A stretch of 64,000 nucleotides of DNA from Rhodospirillum sp. UBA1311 (GTDB taxonomy: Bacteria; Pseudomonadota; Alphaproteobacteria; Rhodospirillales; Rhodospirillaceae): contig DBTR01000067.1 of NCBI GenBank assembly GCA_002307145.1, positions 1,278-65,277 of the forward strand, in the 5' to 3' direction. The position numbers and the translations under genes were made by a program. The notes beneath the pieces are model-generated. The model was not told where the DNA came from. It worked only from the letters and a program-made list of their open reading frames with translations, and made no database searches. This document shows positions 16,378 through 24,303 of the stretch, in pieces (the first letter of the stretch is position 1; every line of letters starts with the position of its first letter).

Positions 16378-16402
16378 AAAAACGACGCGGCACCCGAGGT
16401 CG
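16378..16402 (-). terminator. Attenuator-like hairpin in the mad leader
   Basis: On the minus strand CGAC-CT-CGG, a GTG loop, CCG-C-GTCG is followed at once by TTTTT. The stem is only seven pairs with a small internal mismatch but has the layout of an intrinsic terminator. It lies between the candidate operator and the first gene, where premature termination would silence the whole operon. Confidence 0.4.
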
Positions 16403-16419
16403 AAGCTCAGGATTCCACC

Positions 16420-16448
16420 GTCACGATATCACAAGATCACTTGGTGAC
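16420..16448. promoter_or_regulatory. Tandem GTGAT/GTGAC repeats, candidate operator
   Basis: On the minus strand three copies GTGAT, GTGAT, GTGAC are spaced exactly eight bases apart (16436-16440, 16428-16432, 16420-16424). They are preceded by an inverted GTCAC (16444-16448), which forms GTCAC-CAA-GTGAT with the first. This is a strongly ordered site about 110 bases before mdcB. The binding protein is unknown. Confidence 0.45.
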
Positions 16449-16658
16449 TAAAGTCGGCCCACATGGCGCATTCACATTCCGACGGCACACCGGAACGCCA
16501 CGAATCGGACCTTGAAATTTGCGGTTCCACACGCCGTCACAAACAAGATCCCGGCGGAACCACGGGGCCGGATCTCGTATTCGCAGACCTACCCTAGGGA
16601 GCGGGATTTCGCCTGTCAACGGGAAAAATCCACGGTCGAAAATCCATGGAGATTCAAT

Positions 16659-16680
16659 GCGGGAGCCGCCACGCTCCCGC
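16659..16680 (-). terminator. Hairpin downstream of the Ldh-family dehydrogenase gene
   Basis: GCGGGAG and CTCCCGC pair around an eight-base loop 33 bases beyond the stop at 16713. No long U-run follows. It probably marks the 3' end of the TRAP/diaminopropionate operon and separates it from the mad promoter region. Confidence 0.5.
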
Positions 16681-16712
16681 CACTTTCGGCTCCGCTCGGG
16701 CGCGAATCGCTC

Positions 16713-17759
16713 TCACCGCGCGAGGGCGTCGCCGCCGCCGAGCGCGATCAGGTCGTCGACGATCCGCTTCGGGTACGGGATGCCGTTCGCGGTGCGCTCG
16801 GCGGCGATCCCCGCCATCCGCTCGCCGGGGTAGCGCACCCGGTCGACGCCCGCGACGGTCGGCAGGGCGTGGAGGCGGTCGATCTCCTCTTCCATCCGCG
16901 CCGCAAAATCGTCCTCGTCGAGGAAGGCGTTGATCTTGAGCGCGAAGAAGAAGTGGCCGTTGGCCGAGGCGCGGTCCTGGTTGGTGAAGTTGTTGCGCAC
17001 GTCGATGGAAAACCGCCCGCCGCTCAGGCCGCCGGTGAGGATGTCGAGGAAGAAGGCGAGGCCCGAGCCCTTCGCACCGCCGAACGGCAGCAGCATGCCG
17101 TCGATCGCGGCGGCGGGGTCGGTGGTCGGGTTGCCGTCCTTGTCATTGGCCCAGCCGACCGGGATGCTCTTGCCCTCGGCGAGGGCCTTGCGCACCTTGC
17201 GGAGCGCGCCGTCGGAGGTCGCCATGTCGAGGGAGAACGGCGGATACTTGCCCGCAGGAACCACGGCGGCGAGCGGATTGGTGCCGAAGAAACGTCCCTT
17301 CGCGCCGGTGGGTGCGGTCATTGCGATCGCGTTGGCCGAGGCGAAGGCGATCATTCCCTGCTCGGCGGCGCGCGCGATGTAAACCCCGGTCGCGCCGAAG
17401 TGGTTGGAGTTCTTCACCGTCGCCACCGCGATGCCGAGACCCTCGCAGGTTTCGAGCAGCGCCTCGACGGCGGTTTCCGCCACCAGGGGGCCGAGGCCGT
17501 TGTCGCCGTCGACGCTCAGCGCCCAAGGCATGCGCTTGACGATGGTGATCTCGGGATCGGGGTTGATCCGCCGGTCGGCGACCGCGTTGGCGTATTCGGG
17601 CAGGCAGAACAGGCCGTGGGTGTCGATGCCGCGCTCGTCGGCGGCGACAAGGTTGCGGGCGACGATCTCCGCCGCCGCCTGGGGCACGTCGCGGGCGACG
17701 AGAACGGCGGTGGCGGCGCGGCGCGCGGCCTCGGCGGAGACGAGCACGGTATCGGTCAT
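16713..17759 (-). CDS. Ldh-family NAD(P)-dependent oxidoreductase (malate/L-lactate/ureidoglycolate dehydrogenase type)
   Basis: A 348-residue member of the Ldh_2 family. It shows RGIDTHGLFCLPEY, the catalytic-histidine segment KNSNHFGATGVY, the nucleotide-binding region FFGTNPLAAVVPAG and the conserved LPFGGAKGSGLAFFLDILTG. Members reduce or oxidise 2-hydroxyacids (malate, lactate, sulfolactate), ureidoglycolate (AllD) or cyclic imino acids. It is the last gene of an operon with carbamoylases and diaminopropionate ammonia-lyase. A role on pyruvate, ureidoglycolate or an imino acid produced there is plausible but not decided. A paralogue lies at 59100-60158. Confidence 0.88.
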   Translation of the reverse strand: MTDTVLVSAEAARRAATAVLVARDVPQAAAEIVARNLVAADERGIDTHGLFCLPEYANAVADRRINPDPEITIVKRMPWALSVDGDNGLGPLVAETAVEALLETCEGLGIAVATVKNSNHFGATGVYIARAAEQGMIAFASANAIAMTAPTGAKGRFFGTNPLAAVVPAGKYPPFSLDMATSDGALRKVRKALAEGKSIPVGWANDKDGNPTTDPAAAIDGMLLPFGGAKGSGLAFFLDILTGGLSGGRFSIDVRNNFTNQDRASANGHFFFALKINAFLDEDDFAARMEEEIDRLHALPTVAGVDRVRYPGERMAGIAAERTANGIPYPKRIVDDLIALGGGDALAR

Positions 17760-17800
17760 GGCTGGGGCGTCCTAGAGATTTGCGGGGCGCCCCGCGCCGG

Positions 17801-18739
17801 TCATGCCGGAGGAAGAATCGGGCCTTTGGTCGCGGTGATCAGGCGGTAGGCTTCCGGCTCGCGGTGCAGGGCGAAGTTAAAGATGTGTTCCTTGATTTCC
17901 TTCGTCCGGTCAAGGTCGCAGGCGTAGGTGATGAGTTCGTCGGCCTGGGTCGAGGCCATCGCGACGATCTCGCCGGTCGGCGCGATGATGCAGCTCTGGC
18001 CGAGAAGTTCGCAGTTTTCCTCCATCCCCGCCTTCGCCACCGCCACCACCCACATGCCGTTCTGGTAGGCGCCCGCCTGCATGCAGAGGTGATTGTGGAA
18101 CCCTTGCAGGTGGTCGTGCTGCGGCACCGGCGGGTAGTGCATCGGCGTATTGTAGCCGAGCATCATCACCTCGACGCCCTGGAGCGCGAGGACGCGATAG
18201 GTCTCGGGCCAGCGCCGGTCGTTGCACAGCGCCATCCCCATGATCCCGCCGAATCCCCGGAACGCGCCGAAGCCGAGGTCGCCGGTTTCGAAATAGCGCT
18301 TTTCGAGATGTTGGAAGGCGCGCCAGGGTTCGTCGTTGCGATGTCCGGGCAGGTGGATCTTGCGGTATTTGCCGATGATCGTGCCGGTCGCGTCGACGAG
18401 GATGCAGGTGTTGAAGCGGTGGACCTCGCCGCCATCCTGCACCAGCTCGGCATAGCCGAAGTAGAAGCCGAGCTTGAGGCGCCTCGCCGCGTCGAACAGC
18501 GGCTCGGTGTCGGCGTTGGGCATTTCGCTCTCGTACCAGCCGTCCACCGCCCTGAGGTCTTCCTCGTACCAACGCGGAAAGAAGGTGGTGAGCGCGAGTT
18601 CGGGGAAGACCACGAGGCCACAGCCCCGCGCCTTCGCCTCGGTCATCAGGCCGACCATCCGCGCCACCGCCGACGCGCGGCTTTCCGACTTGGCGATCGG
18701 CCCGAGCTGGGCCGCACCGATGTTGAGAATTCGGCTCAT
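17801..18739 (-). CDS. N-carbamoyl-D-amino-acid amidohydrolase (nitrilase superfamily)
   Basis: A 312-residue carbon-nitrogen hydrolase with very close resemblance to Agrobacterium D-carbamoylase. The catalytic triad falls at the same positions as in that enzyme: E47 (FPELALTTFFPRW), K127 (GKYRKIHLPGH) and C172 (LCNDRRWPE). Other diagnostic blocks are FQHLEKRYFETGDLGF, YNTPMHYPPVPQHDHL and GMEENCELLGQSCI. It would release ammonia and CO2 from N-carbamoyl amino acids in the cytoplasm. It overlaps the preceding amidase gene by four bases. The D-specificity is inferred from similarity. Confidence 0.92.
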   Translation of the reverse strand: MSRILNIGAAQLGPIAKSESRASAVARMVGLMTEAKARGCGLVVFPELALTTFFPRWYEEDLRAVDGWYESEMPNADTEPLFDAARRLKLGFYFGYAELVQDGGEVHRFNTCILVDATGTIIGKYRKIHLPGHRNDEPWRAFQHLEKRYFETGDLGFGAFRGFGGIMGMALCNDRRWPETYRVLALQGVEVMMLGYNTPMHYPPVPQHDHLQGFHNHLCMQAGAYQNGMWVVAVAKAGMEENCELLGQSCIIAPTGEIVAMASTQADELITYACDLDRTKEIKEHIFNFALHREPEAYRLITATKGPILPPA

Positions 18740-19998
18740 TCCTTGGACTCCACATCCCCCGACGCGAGGTCGAGGACGGTATGCAACAGGACGTTCGCCC
18801 CTGCCGCGATCTCGGCGGGGTCGGTGTGTTCGGTGACGTTGTGGCTGATGCCGCCCTTGGAGGGTACGAAGATCATCCCCGCCGGGCAGATCCGCGCGAG
18901 CATCTGCGCGTCGTGGCCCGCGCCCGAGGGCATGCGCTTGAGCGAGAGGCCGAGCGCCGCCGCGTTGGCCGCGACGCGGTCGATCACGGTGGGCGAGAAC
19001 GGCACCGGCTCGAAGCGCGCAAGGCTACGGTGCGTCGCCGTCACGCCTTCGGCGGCTGCGGTGCGACCCACGAATGCATGCAGCATCGCCTCGGCTTTTT
19101 TCAGCAGCACCTCGTCGGTGTTGCGTAAATCGACGGTAATCGTCACCGCGTTCGGCACCACGTTGACGAGATTAGGGCCAATTTGCCAATAGCCGACGGT
19201 GGCGACCTGGTCGCCGCCGATTGCCTCGGCGATCCGCCGCGCCTCCACCGCCACCGCCGCCGCAACGAGGCCGGCGTCGTGGCGCATCCGCATCGGCGTG
19301 GTTCCGGCATGGTTGGAAACGCCGGTAAAGGTGAACTCGGTCCAGGAAATCCCCTGCACCTGCTCGACCGCGCCGATCGCGACGCCTTCCGCATCGAGCA
19401 CCGGCCCCTGTTCGATGTGCAGCTCGACGTAGGCCTTCGCCGCGTTGGCGGCGGCGCCGAGCGGCGCGTCTCCGGCGTAGCCGATGGCGTCGAGACATTC
19501 GCCGACGGTCGCGCCGTCGATGCCCCTGGTGGCGAGCGCGGTTTCGAGGTCGAGGCCGCCGACGAAGGCGAGACTGCCCATCATGTCGGGCTGGAAGCGC
19601 GCCCCTTCCTCGTTGGTGAACGCCGCCACCGCGAGCGGCGACGCGGTGGCGATCCCGGCGTCGTTCAGGGTCGCGATCACTTCGAGGCCCGCCAGTACGC
19701 CGAGGTTGCCGTCGTAGAGGCCGCCGGTGCGTACGGTGTCGATGTGGGAGCCGATCATCACCGGCGGGCCGCCTTGCGTCCCCGCGCGGGTGCCGACGAT
19801 ATTGCCGAGCCGGTCGATGCGCACCGCGAGACCAAGCTCCTTCATCCAGCCGACGACGAGGTCGCGCCCGGCCTTGTCTTCCGGCGAGAGCGCGAGGCGG
19901 CAGACGCCGCCGCCCGGCAGCGCACCGACGTCGCCCAGCGCCTTCAGCCGCGCGACGAGGCGATCGCCGTCGACGCGGAGATTGCGCGCGGCGCTCAT
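18736..19998 (-). CDS. M20-family hydantoinase/carbamoylase amidase (allantoate/N-carbamoyl-L-amino acid type)
   Basis: A 420-residue zinc amidohydrolase of the HyuC/AllC group. Metal ligands are visible as GSHIDTVRTGGLYDGNLG, FTNEEGARF and ELHIEQGPVL; the dimerisation-lid substrate residues lie in SNHAGTTPMRMRHDA; and a C-terminal SGAGHDAQML completes the site. It is not obviously distinguishable between N-carbamoyl-L-amino acid hydrolase and allantoate amidohydrolase. The ATG at 19998 overlaps the diaminopropionate lyase stop (ATGA). A longer frame upstream is only a shadow of that gene. Confidence 0.92.
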   Translation of the reverse strand: MSAARNLRVDGDRLVARLKALGDVGALPGGGVCRLALSPEDKAGRDLVVGWMKELGLAVRIDRLGNIVGTRAGTQGGPPVMIGSHIDTVRTGGLYDGNLGVLAGLEVIATLNDAGIATASPLAVAAFTNEEGARFQPDMMGSLAFVGGLDLETALATRGIDGATVGECLDAIGYAGDAPLGAAANAAKAYVELHIEQGPVLDAEGVAIGAVEQVQGISWTEFTFTGVSNHAGTTPMRMRHDAGLVAAAVAVEARRIAEAIGGDQVATVGYWQIGPNLVNVVPNAVTITVDLRNTDEVLLKKAEAMLHAFVGRTAAAEGVTATHRSLARFEPVPFSPTVIDRVAANAAALGLSLKRMPSGAGHDAQMLARICPAGMIFVPSKGGISHNVTEHTDPAEIAAGANVLLHTVLDLASGDVESKE

Positions 19999-21209
19999 GC
20001 CTCCACCTCTTCCGGCGTCCGGCCGACGAGCTGGGCATAGGTCTCGGGATCGGTCGCGCCTTCGGAGCCGAAGATCAAAACCTTGGAATTCGGGTCGAGG
20101 CCGAGCTTGGCGGCGATCTCCGGCGCGTCTTCCGCCGCCAGCGCGCCCGCCAATCCGGCCACCGCCGATTCCCCGGCGACGAAGGGCTTGTCGCCGCCGG
20201 CGCCTGCGGCGAGCAGCTTCATCACCGCCACCGCCGCCGAATCCGGGATGATCAGGAAGTCGTCGGCGACTTCGTCGAGGATTTCCCACGCGAGCAGCGA
20301 AACCTCGCCGCAGGCCAGCCCCGCCATCACCGTGTCGAGGTCGCCCGGCACGGCCACCGGATGCCCGGCGGCGGCGCTCTCGGACAGGCAGGCGGCGGTC
20401 TCGGGCTCGACCACGGCGATCCGGGGACGCGATGCGCCCCAGGTCTCCCAGGCCTGCGCGGCGACCGCCGCAGCCATGCCGCCGACGCCGCCCTGGAGGA
20501 AAATGTGGGTGGGAATTTCGCCTGCGGGCAGTTGGGCGAAGGCTTCCGCCGCCATCACCGTGTAGCCCTGCATCACGTCGCGCGGCACCTCCATGTAACC
20601 CGGATACGAGGTGTCGGAGACCACGAACCAATGGTTGGCGGCGGCGTCCACGGCCGCCTGACGCACCGCCTCGTCGTAGTTGCCGTCGATCCGCAGCACC
20701 TTCGCGCCGAAGGCGGCGATGGCGTCGGCGCGACCGACCGAAACCGTCTTGTGGATATAGATCACGCAGGCGCAGCCGAACATCCGCGCACCCCAGGCAA
20801 CCGAGCGGCCGTGGTTGCCGTCGGTGGCGCAGGTGACGGTGATCGCGGCGACGGCGTCGGCATGCTTCCGCGCCACCAGATCGGCGGTGGAAGCTTCGAT
20901 ACCCTGGCGCGCGAGTTCCACCTTCAGCAGGCGGCAGACCGCATACGCGCCGCCGAGGGCCTTGAAACTGCCGATGCCGAAACGACCGGCCTCGTGCTTG
21001 TACCAGAGCGAATGCAGCCCGGCGGCGGCGGCGAGGCCGTCGAGGGCGAACAGTGGCGTTGGGGCATAGCCCGGCCAGCTCGCGATTTCCGCCTTGGCGG
21101 CGGCGAAGCGTTCGGGCGAGAGCACCGCGCGCTGGCGCGGGCCGATGGTGCCGGTGCGGGCGTGGGCGTTGGGCTGGTGACGAAGACCGAGCGCGGAAAC
21201 CAGGGCCAT
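19995..21209 (-). CDS. dpaL: Diaminopropionate ammonia-lyase
   Basis: A 404-residue fold-type II PLP enzyme like E. coli YgeX. The Schiff-base lysine is in GIGSFKALGG (K83), and the phosphate-binding loop is probably LQGGVGGMAAAVA. The N-terminal YKHEAGRFGIGSFK and TDGNHGRSVAWGA blocks are typical. It breaks 2,3-diaminopropionate (both enantiomers in E. coli) into pyruvate and two ammonia. It follows a TRAP binding protein and precedes two carbamoylases. In E. coli the homologue also sits beside an M20 amidase and hydantoinase, so this pairing is conserved. Confidence 0.92.
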   Translation of the reverse strand: MALVSALGLRHQPNAHARTGTIGPRQRAVLSPERFAAAKAEIASWPGYAPTPLFALDGLAAAAGLHSLWYKHEAGRFGIGSFKALGGAYAVCRLLKVELARQGIEASTADLVARKHADAVAAITVTCATDGNHGRSVAWGARMFGCACVIYIHKTVSVGRADAIAAFGAKVLRIDGNYDEAVRQAAVDAAANHWFVVSDTSYPGYMEVPRDVMQGYTVMAAEAFAQLPAGEIPTHIFLQGGVGGMAAAVAAQAWETWGASRPRIAVVEPETAACLSESAAAGHPVAVPGDLDTVMAGLACGEVSLLAWEILDEVADDFLIIPDSAAVAVMKLLAAGAGGDKPFVAGESAVAGLAGALAAEDAPEIAAKLGLDPNSKVLIFGSEGATDPETYAQLVGRTPEEVEA

Positions 21210-21241
21210 GTTCGTTCCCTAAAGGCTGGACGACGAAAATC

Positions 21242-21268
21242 CGGCGGGCCGCATCGCGCGGCCCGCCG
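21242..21268 (-). terminator. Strong hairpin after the TRAP binding-protein gene
   Basis: A perfect 11-bp inverted repeat, CGGCGGGCCGC and GCGGCCCGCCG with a five-base loop, starts nine bases beyond the dctP stop. On the minus strand it is followed by GATTTTCG, a short U-run. It is probably a leaky terminator that lets the binding protein be made in excess over the downstream enzymes. Confidence 0.6.
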
Positions 21269-21276
21269 ATCGAAAC

Positions 21277-22317
21277 TTATTTCGACGCGGCGTCGATGGC
21301 GGCGAGGAACGCCTTCATCATCTCTTCGCCTTCCGCACCGTACTTCTCGACGATCACCTTTTCCACCGCGGGCTGGGCAGCCTTGCGGAATTCGGCCTTC
21401 TCGGCGGGGGTCGGGGTATAGACGTCCATGGTCTTGGCGAGGGCGGGCAGGCCCTTGTCGGAAGCCTCGATGATCCGGCTGATGCCGCGCCCGGCGACGA
21501 TCGCCGACTTCGCCGCGTTCGATACCACGGTCTTTTCCTGGTCGGTCAGGCTATCCCAGAACTTGCCGTTGACCACCCAGACGTAGGGCGAGAACAGGTG
21601 CCCGGTGAGGGTCAGGTACTTCTGCACTTCGTTGAACTTGGCGAAGGAGATGATCGGCACCGGGTTCATTTCGCCGTCGGCGACGCCGGTCTGGAGCGCG
21701 GTGTAGACCTCGGCCCAGGCGATCGCGGCGGGCTGGCCGCCCATCGACGACACCAGGGTCTTGTGGGTGTCGAGGCCCATGGTGCGGATCTTCAGGCCTT
21801 CCATGTCCTTGGGCGTCTTGATCTGGTGCTTGGAGTTGGTGAAGGCGAAGAACCCGCCCGAATCACCGAAGCCGAGAACCTTCATCCCGGTCTTCTTCTC
21901 GATGTCGGCGGAGAGCTTCTGGCCGAACGGACCGTCGAACACCGCGTAGGTGGTGGCGATGTCGGGAAACGCGAACGGCACGTCGAGGATGCCGATCATC
22001 GGATAGGCGGAGGCGAAGCCGCCGACCGAGTGGATGCCCGACTGCACCACGCCCGCCTTCTCCTGCGCCAGGACTTCCGCATCCTTGCCGAGCTGGCCGT
22101 TGGGGAAGGTCTGCACCACCACCGAGCCGTTGGTGCCGCTTTCGACGAGGTTCTTGAACACGATCGCCATCGCGCCGGTGGCGTTGTCGAAGGGGTCGTC
22201 GTTGTTGAGGTGGTGGAGCTTCATCACCTTGGCGGCGGCCTCGGCGGGCGCAGGCGCGGCGAACGCGGCGGCGAGGCCGATGGCGGCAAAGGCGACGGTC
22301 GATTTGATCCAGTTCAT
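21277..22317 (-). CDS. dctP: TRAP transporter substrate-binding protein, DctP family
   Basis: A 346-residue periplasmic binding protein with a Sec signal peptide (about 28 residues, ending in EAAA). DctP-family features include VFKNLVESGTNGSVVVQTFPNGQLGKD, the AEVYTALQTGVADGEMNP block with the carboxylate-binding arginine just before it (LKIRTMGLDTHK), and a helical C-terminus. It feeds the DctQ/DctM permease encoded upstream. The ligand should be an organic acid or zwitterionic amino acid. The neighbouring enzymes suggest an N-carbamoyl or diamino acid. Confidence 0.92.
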   Translation of the reverse strand: MNWIKSTVAFAAIGLAAAFAAPAPAEAAAKVMKLHHLNNDDPFDNATGAMAIVFKNLVESGTNGSVVVQTFPNGQLGKDAEVLAQEKAGVVQSGIHSVGGFASAYPMIGILDVPFAFPDIATTYAVFDGPFGQKLSADIEKKTGMKVLGFGDSGGFFAFTNSKHQIKTPKDMEGLKIRTMGLDTHKTLVSSMGGQPAAIAWAEVYTALQTGVADGEMNPVPIISFAKFNEVQKYLTLTGHLFSPYVWVVNGKFWDSLTDQEKTVVSNAAKSAIVAGRGISRIIEASDKGLPALAKTMDVYTPTPAEKAEFRKAAQPAVEKVIVEKYGAEGEEMMKAFLAAIDAASK

Positions 22318-22347
22318 GGCAGAAGCCCCCTGTTTTTCGTGTGAAAC

Positions 22348-23628
22348 CTAGAAACCCATGAGATGCGGGACGAACAGCGTCATCTGGGGCAGGAAGGCGA
22401 TCGCCATCAGCACCAGGACTTCGACGAGAATGAACGGCCAGAGCGCGCGCGAGATCGCCTCGATCCGCTCGCCGGTGATCGAGGCGAGAACGAACAGGCA
22501 GGCGCCCACCGGCGGCGTCATCAGCGAAATGTTGAGGGCGAGGACGATCATGATCCCCGCGTGGACCGGATTCATCCCGATCGAGTGGGTGAGCGGCACT
22601 AGGACCGGCGCAAGAATGATCAGCGCCGCGTTGATATCCATGAACATGCCGATCAGGAGCAGCAGCGCGAGAATCATCCCGATCACCGCGTTCGGATCGG
22701 TGGAGATGGAGAGGAATCCGGCCGCGACCATTTGCGGGATCTGGTTGAAGGTCATCCACCAGCCGAGGATCGAGGCCGACGCGATGATCAGGAACACCAC
22801 GCCGGTGATCCGCGCGGTGCGTTCGAGCATCTCGTAGAGGTCGCCCCAGCCGATCGCGCGATAGAGCCCCGCCCCGACGAGCAGGGCATACAGCACCGCG
22901 ATCGCCGCCGCCTCGGTCGGCGTGACCACGCCGCCGAGGATGCCGCCCAGAATGATCACCGGCATCACGATCGCGAGGAACGAGGAGCGGAAGGTCGAGA
23001 GGATCGTCCGCAGGCTCGGCCCGCCCTCGCCCTTCGGCAGGCCGAGACGCCGCCCGAGCGCCGCGATCACCGCCATGCAGCACAGCGCGATCAGCAGGCC
23101 GGGGAGAATCCCGGCGGCGAACAGTCCGGCGATCGAGACCCCCATCAACGAGCCGTAGATCACCATCAGGTTGGACGGCGGGATCGTCGGACCGATGATC
23201 GACCCGGCGGCGGTGACCGCGCAGGCGAACGGGCGGGAGTAGCCCTGCCGCACCATCGCCGGAACCAGGGTGTTGCCGAAGGCGGCGGCATCGGAGACCG
23301 CCGCGCCGGTCATCCCGGCGAACAGCACCGAGGCGACCATGTTGGAGTGGGCGAGGCCGCCGCGCAGGTAGCCGACCAGGGCGTTGGCGAAGTCGACGAG
23401 GCGCTGGGTGATCCCCGACTTGTTCATGATCTCGCCGGCGAGGATGAAGAACGGCATCGCCATGAAGGTGAACAGGTCGAGACCTTCGAAGAAGCGCTTC
23501 GGCGCCATGGTGAGGAAGGCGTCGCCGCCGAGCTGCACCAGCCCGACGATCCCAGCGATGCCGAGGGTGAAGCCGACCGGCAGGCCGATGAACATCAGCC
23601 CGAAGAAGACGATGGCGACGGTGATCAT
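22348..23628 (-). CDS. dctM: TRAP transporter large permease, DctM family
   Basis: A 426-residue membrane protein with about twelve hydrophobic segments. Family blocks are LFTFMAMPFFILAGEIMNKSG, SVLFAGMTGAAVSDAAAFG, IGPTIPPSNLMVIYGS and LALNISLMTPPVGACLFV. It is a sodium-coupled importer together with DctQ and DctP. Its start overlaps the stop of dctQ by four bases. Confidence 0.95.
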   Translation of the reverse strand: MITVAIVFFGLMFIGLPVGFTLGIAGIVGLVQLGGDAFLTMAPKRFFEGLDLFTFMAMPFFILAGEIMNKSGITQRLVDFANALVGYLRGGLAHSNMVASVLFAGMTGAAVSDAAAFGNTLVPAMVRQGYSRPFACAVTAAGSIIGPTIPPSNLMVIYGSLMGVSIAGLFAAGILPGLLIALCCMAVIAALGRRLGLPKGEGGPSLRTILSTFRSSFLAIVMPVIILGGILGGVVTPTEAAAIAVLYALLVGAGLYRAIGWGDLYEMLERTARITGVVFLIIASASILGWWMTFNQIPQMVAAGFLSISTDPNAVIGMILALLLLIGMFMDINAALIILAPVLVPLTHSIGMNPVHAGIMIVLALNISLMTPPVGACLFVLASITGERIEAISRALWPFILVEVLVLMAIAFLPQMTLFVPHLMGF

Positions 23629-24164
23629 CGGCCCGCCTCCGTCACCAGGCCACCCGCGACCAGGGCATCCCGGTCGCGCACCAGCGCGACGCAGCACTGG
23701 AAGGCGGAAATCCCGCACGACACCGGCACCGAGGCGAACGGCACCAGCATGGTCATGCCGAAGATCGTCGCATACTGGTTCGCGCCCTCGACGGTCATCG
23801 ACGCGCCATAGACGGTGAGAAAGGCGAAGAAGCCGAAGGCGAGCGCGTCGAGCCCGATCCGCGTCGTCTTTTGCAGGGTGCGCGGCAACTTCATCAGCAG
23901 CAGCTCGAAACCGATGTGTTCGCGGCGGAACACCCCGACGCTCACGGCGAGCAGCGCGCCCCAGATCATCACGTAGCGGGACAACTCCTCGGTCCAGGTC
24001 AGGCCCCAGCCGAACAGGTAGCGCGACGCGACCCCGAGCCAGATGATCAACACCATGCCGCCCATCAAGCCGACGCACACCCCCTGGACCAGCCGGTTGA
24101 GCGCGCCGCCGAACCGCACGAAGCGGGCGGAAACAGTTTGAGGATGGGTGGAGGGCATCGACAT
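23625..24164 (-). CDS. dctQ: TRAP transporter small permease, DctQ family
   Basis: A 179-residue protein with four membrane helices, the typical size of DctQ, including the GWGLTWTEELSRYVMIWGALLAVSVG block. It is the first gene of the TRAP/diaminopropionate operon, divergent from the RpiR regulator. The ATG at 24158 has better spacing (eight bases) from the GAGGA than the ATG at 24164 and may be the true start. Confidence 0.9.
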   Translation of the reverse strand: MSMPSTHPQTVSARFVRFGGALNRLVQGVCVGLMGGMVLIIWLGVASRYLFGWGLTWTEELSRYVMIWGALLAVSVGVFRREHIGFELLLMKLPRTLQKTTRIGLDALAFGFFAFLTVYGASMTVEGANQYATIFGMTMLVPFASVPVSCGISAFQCCVALVRDRDALVAGGLVTEAGR

Positions 24165-24209
24165 GGTCCTCGGTTCGTGGCGGTCAGGATTTCCCGCTCC
24201 GACGACAAT

Positions 24210-24224
24210 GGAAAATAATTTTCA
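24210..24224. promoter_or_regulatory. Candidate RpiR operator palindrome
   Basis: A perfect palindrome GAAAAT-A-ATTTTC (24211-24223) stands in the 139-base gap between the divergent dctQ and RpiR genes. RpiR-type proteins bind AT-rich palindromes of this size. The binder is inferred from position. Confidence 0.45.
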
Positions 24225-24303
24225 GCGTGTCAACATGGTGATAATGTTTTTTCAGTTCCGGCGTGCGCCGCCGCCATGATACGCACGAAGCCACAGCATC
24301 GGA

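Larger units (their letters stand above)
16311..16712 (-). promoter_or_regulatory. Leader and promoter region of the mad operon
   Basis: This 402-base stretch between mdcB and the upstream dehydrogenase gene holds no convincing gene. It contains a hairpin just past the dehydrogenase stop (16659-16680), a cluster of GTGAT repeats (16420-16448) and a terminator-like hairpin with U-run (16378-16402) followed by 67 bases to the mdcB ATG. I could not fix a -35/-10 with confidence. Confidence 0.55.

Noticed and set aside
18736..20631. Apparent 631-residue amidase with long N-terminal extension
   Set aside because: The extension is the out-of-frame shadow of dpaL and is arginine/glycine rich; family similarity begins at the ATG at 19998, which overlaps the dpaL stop.
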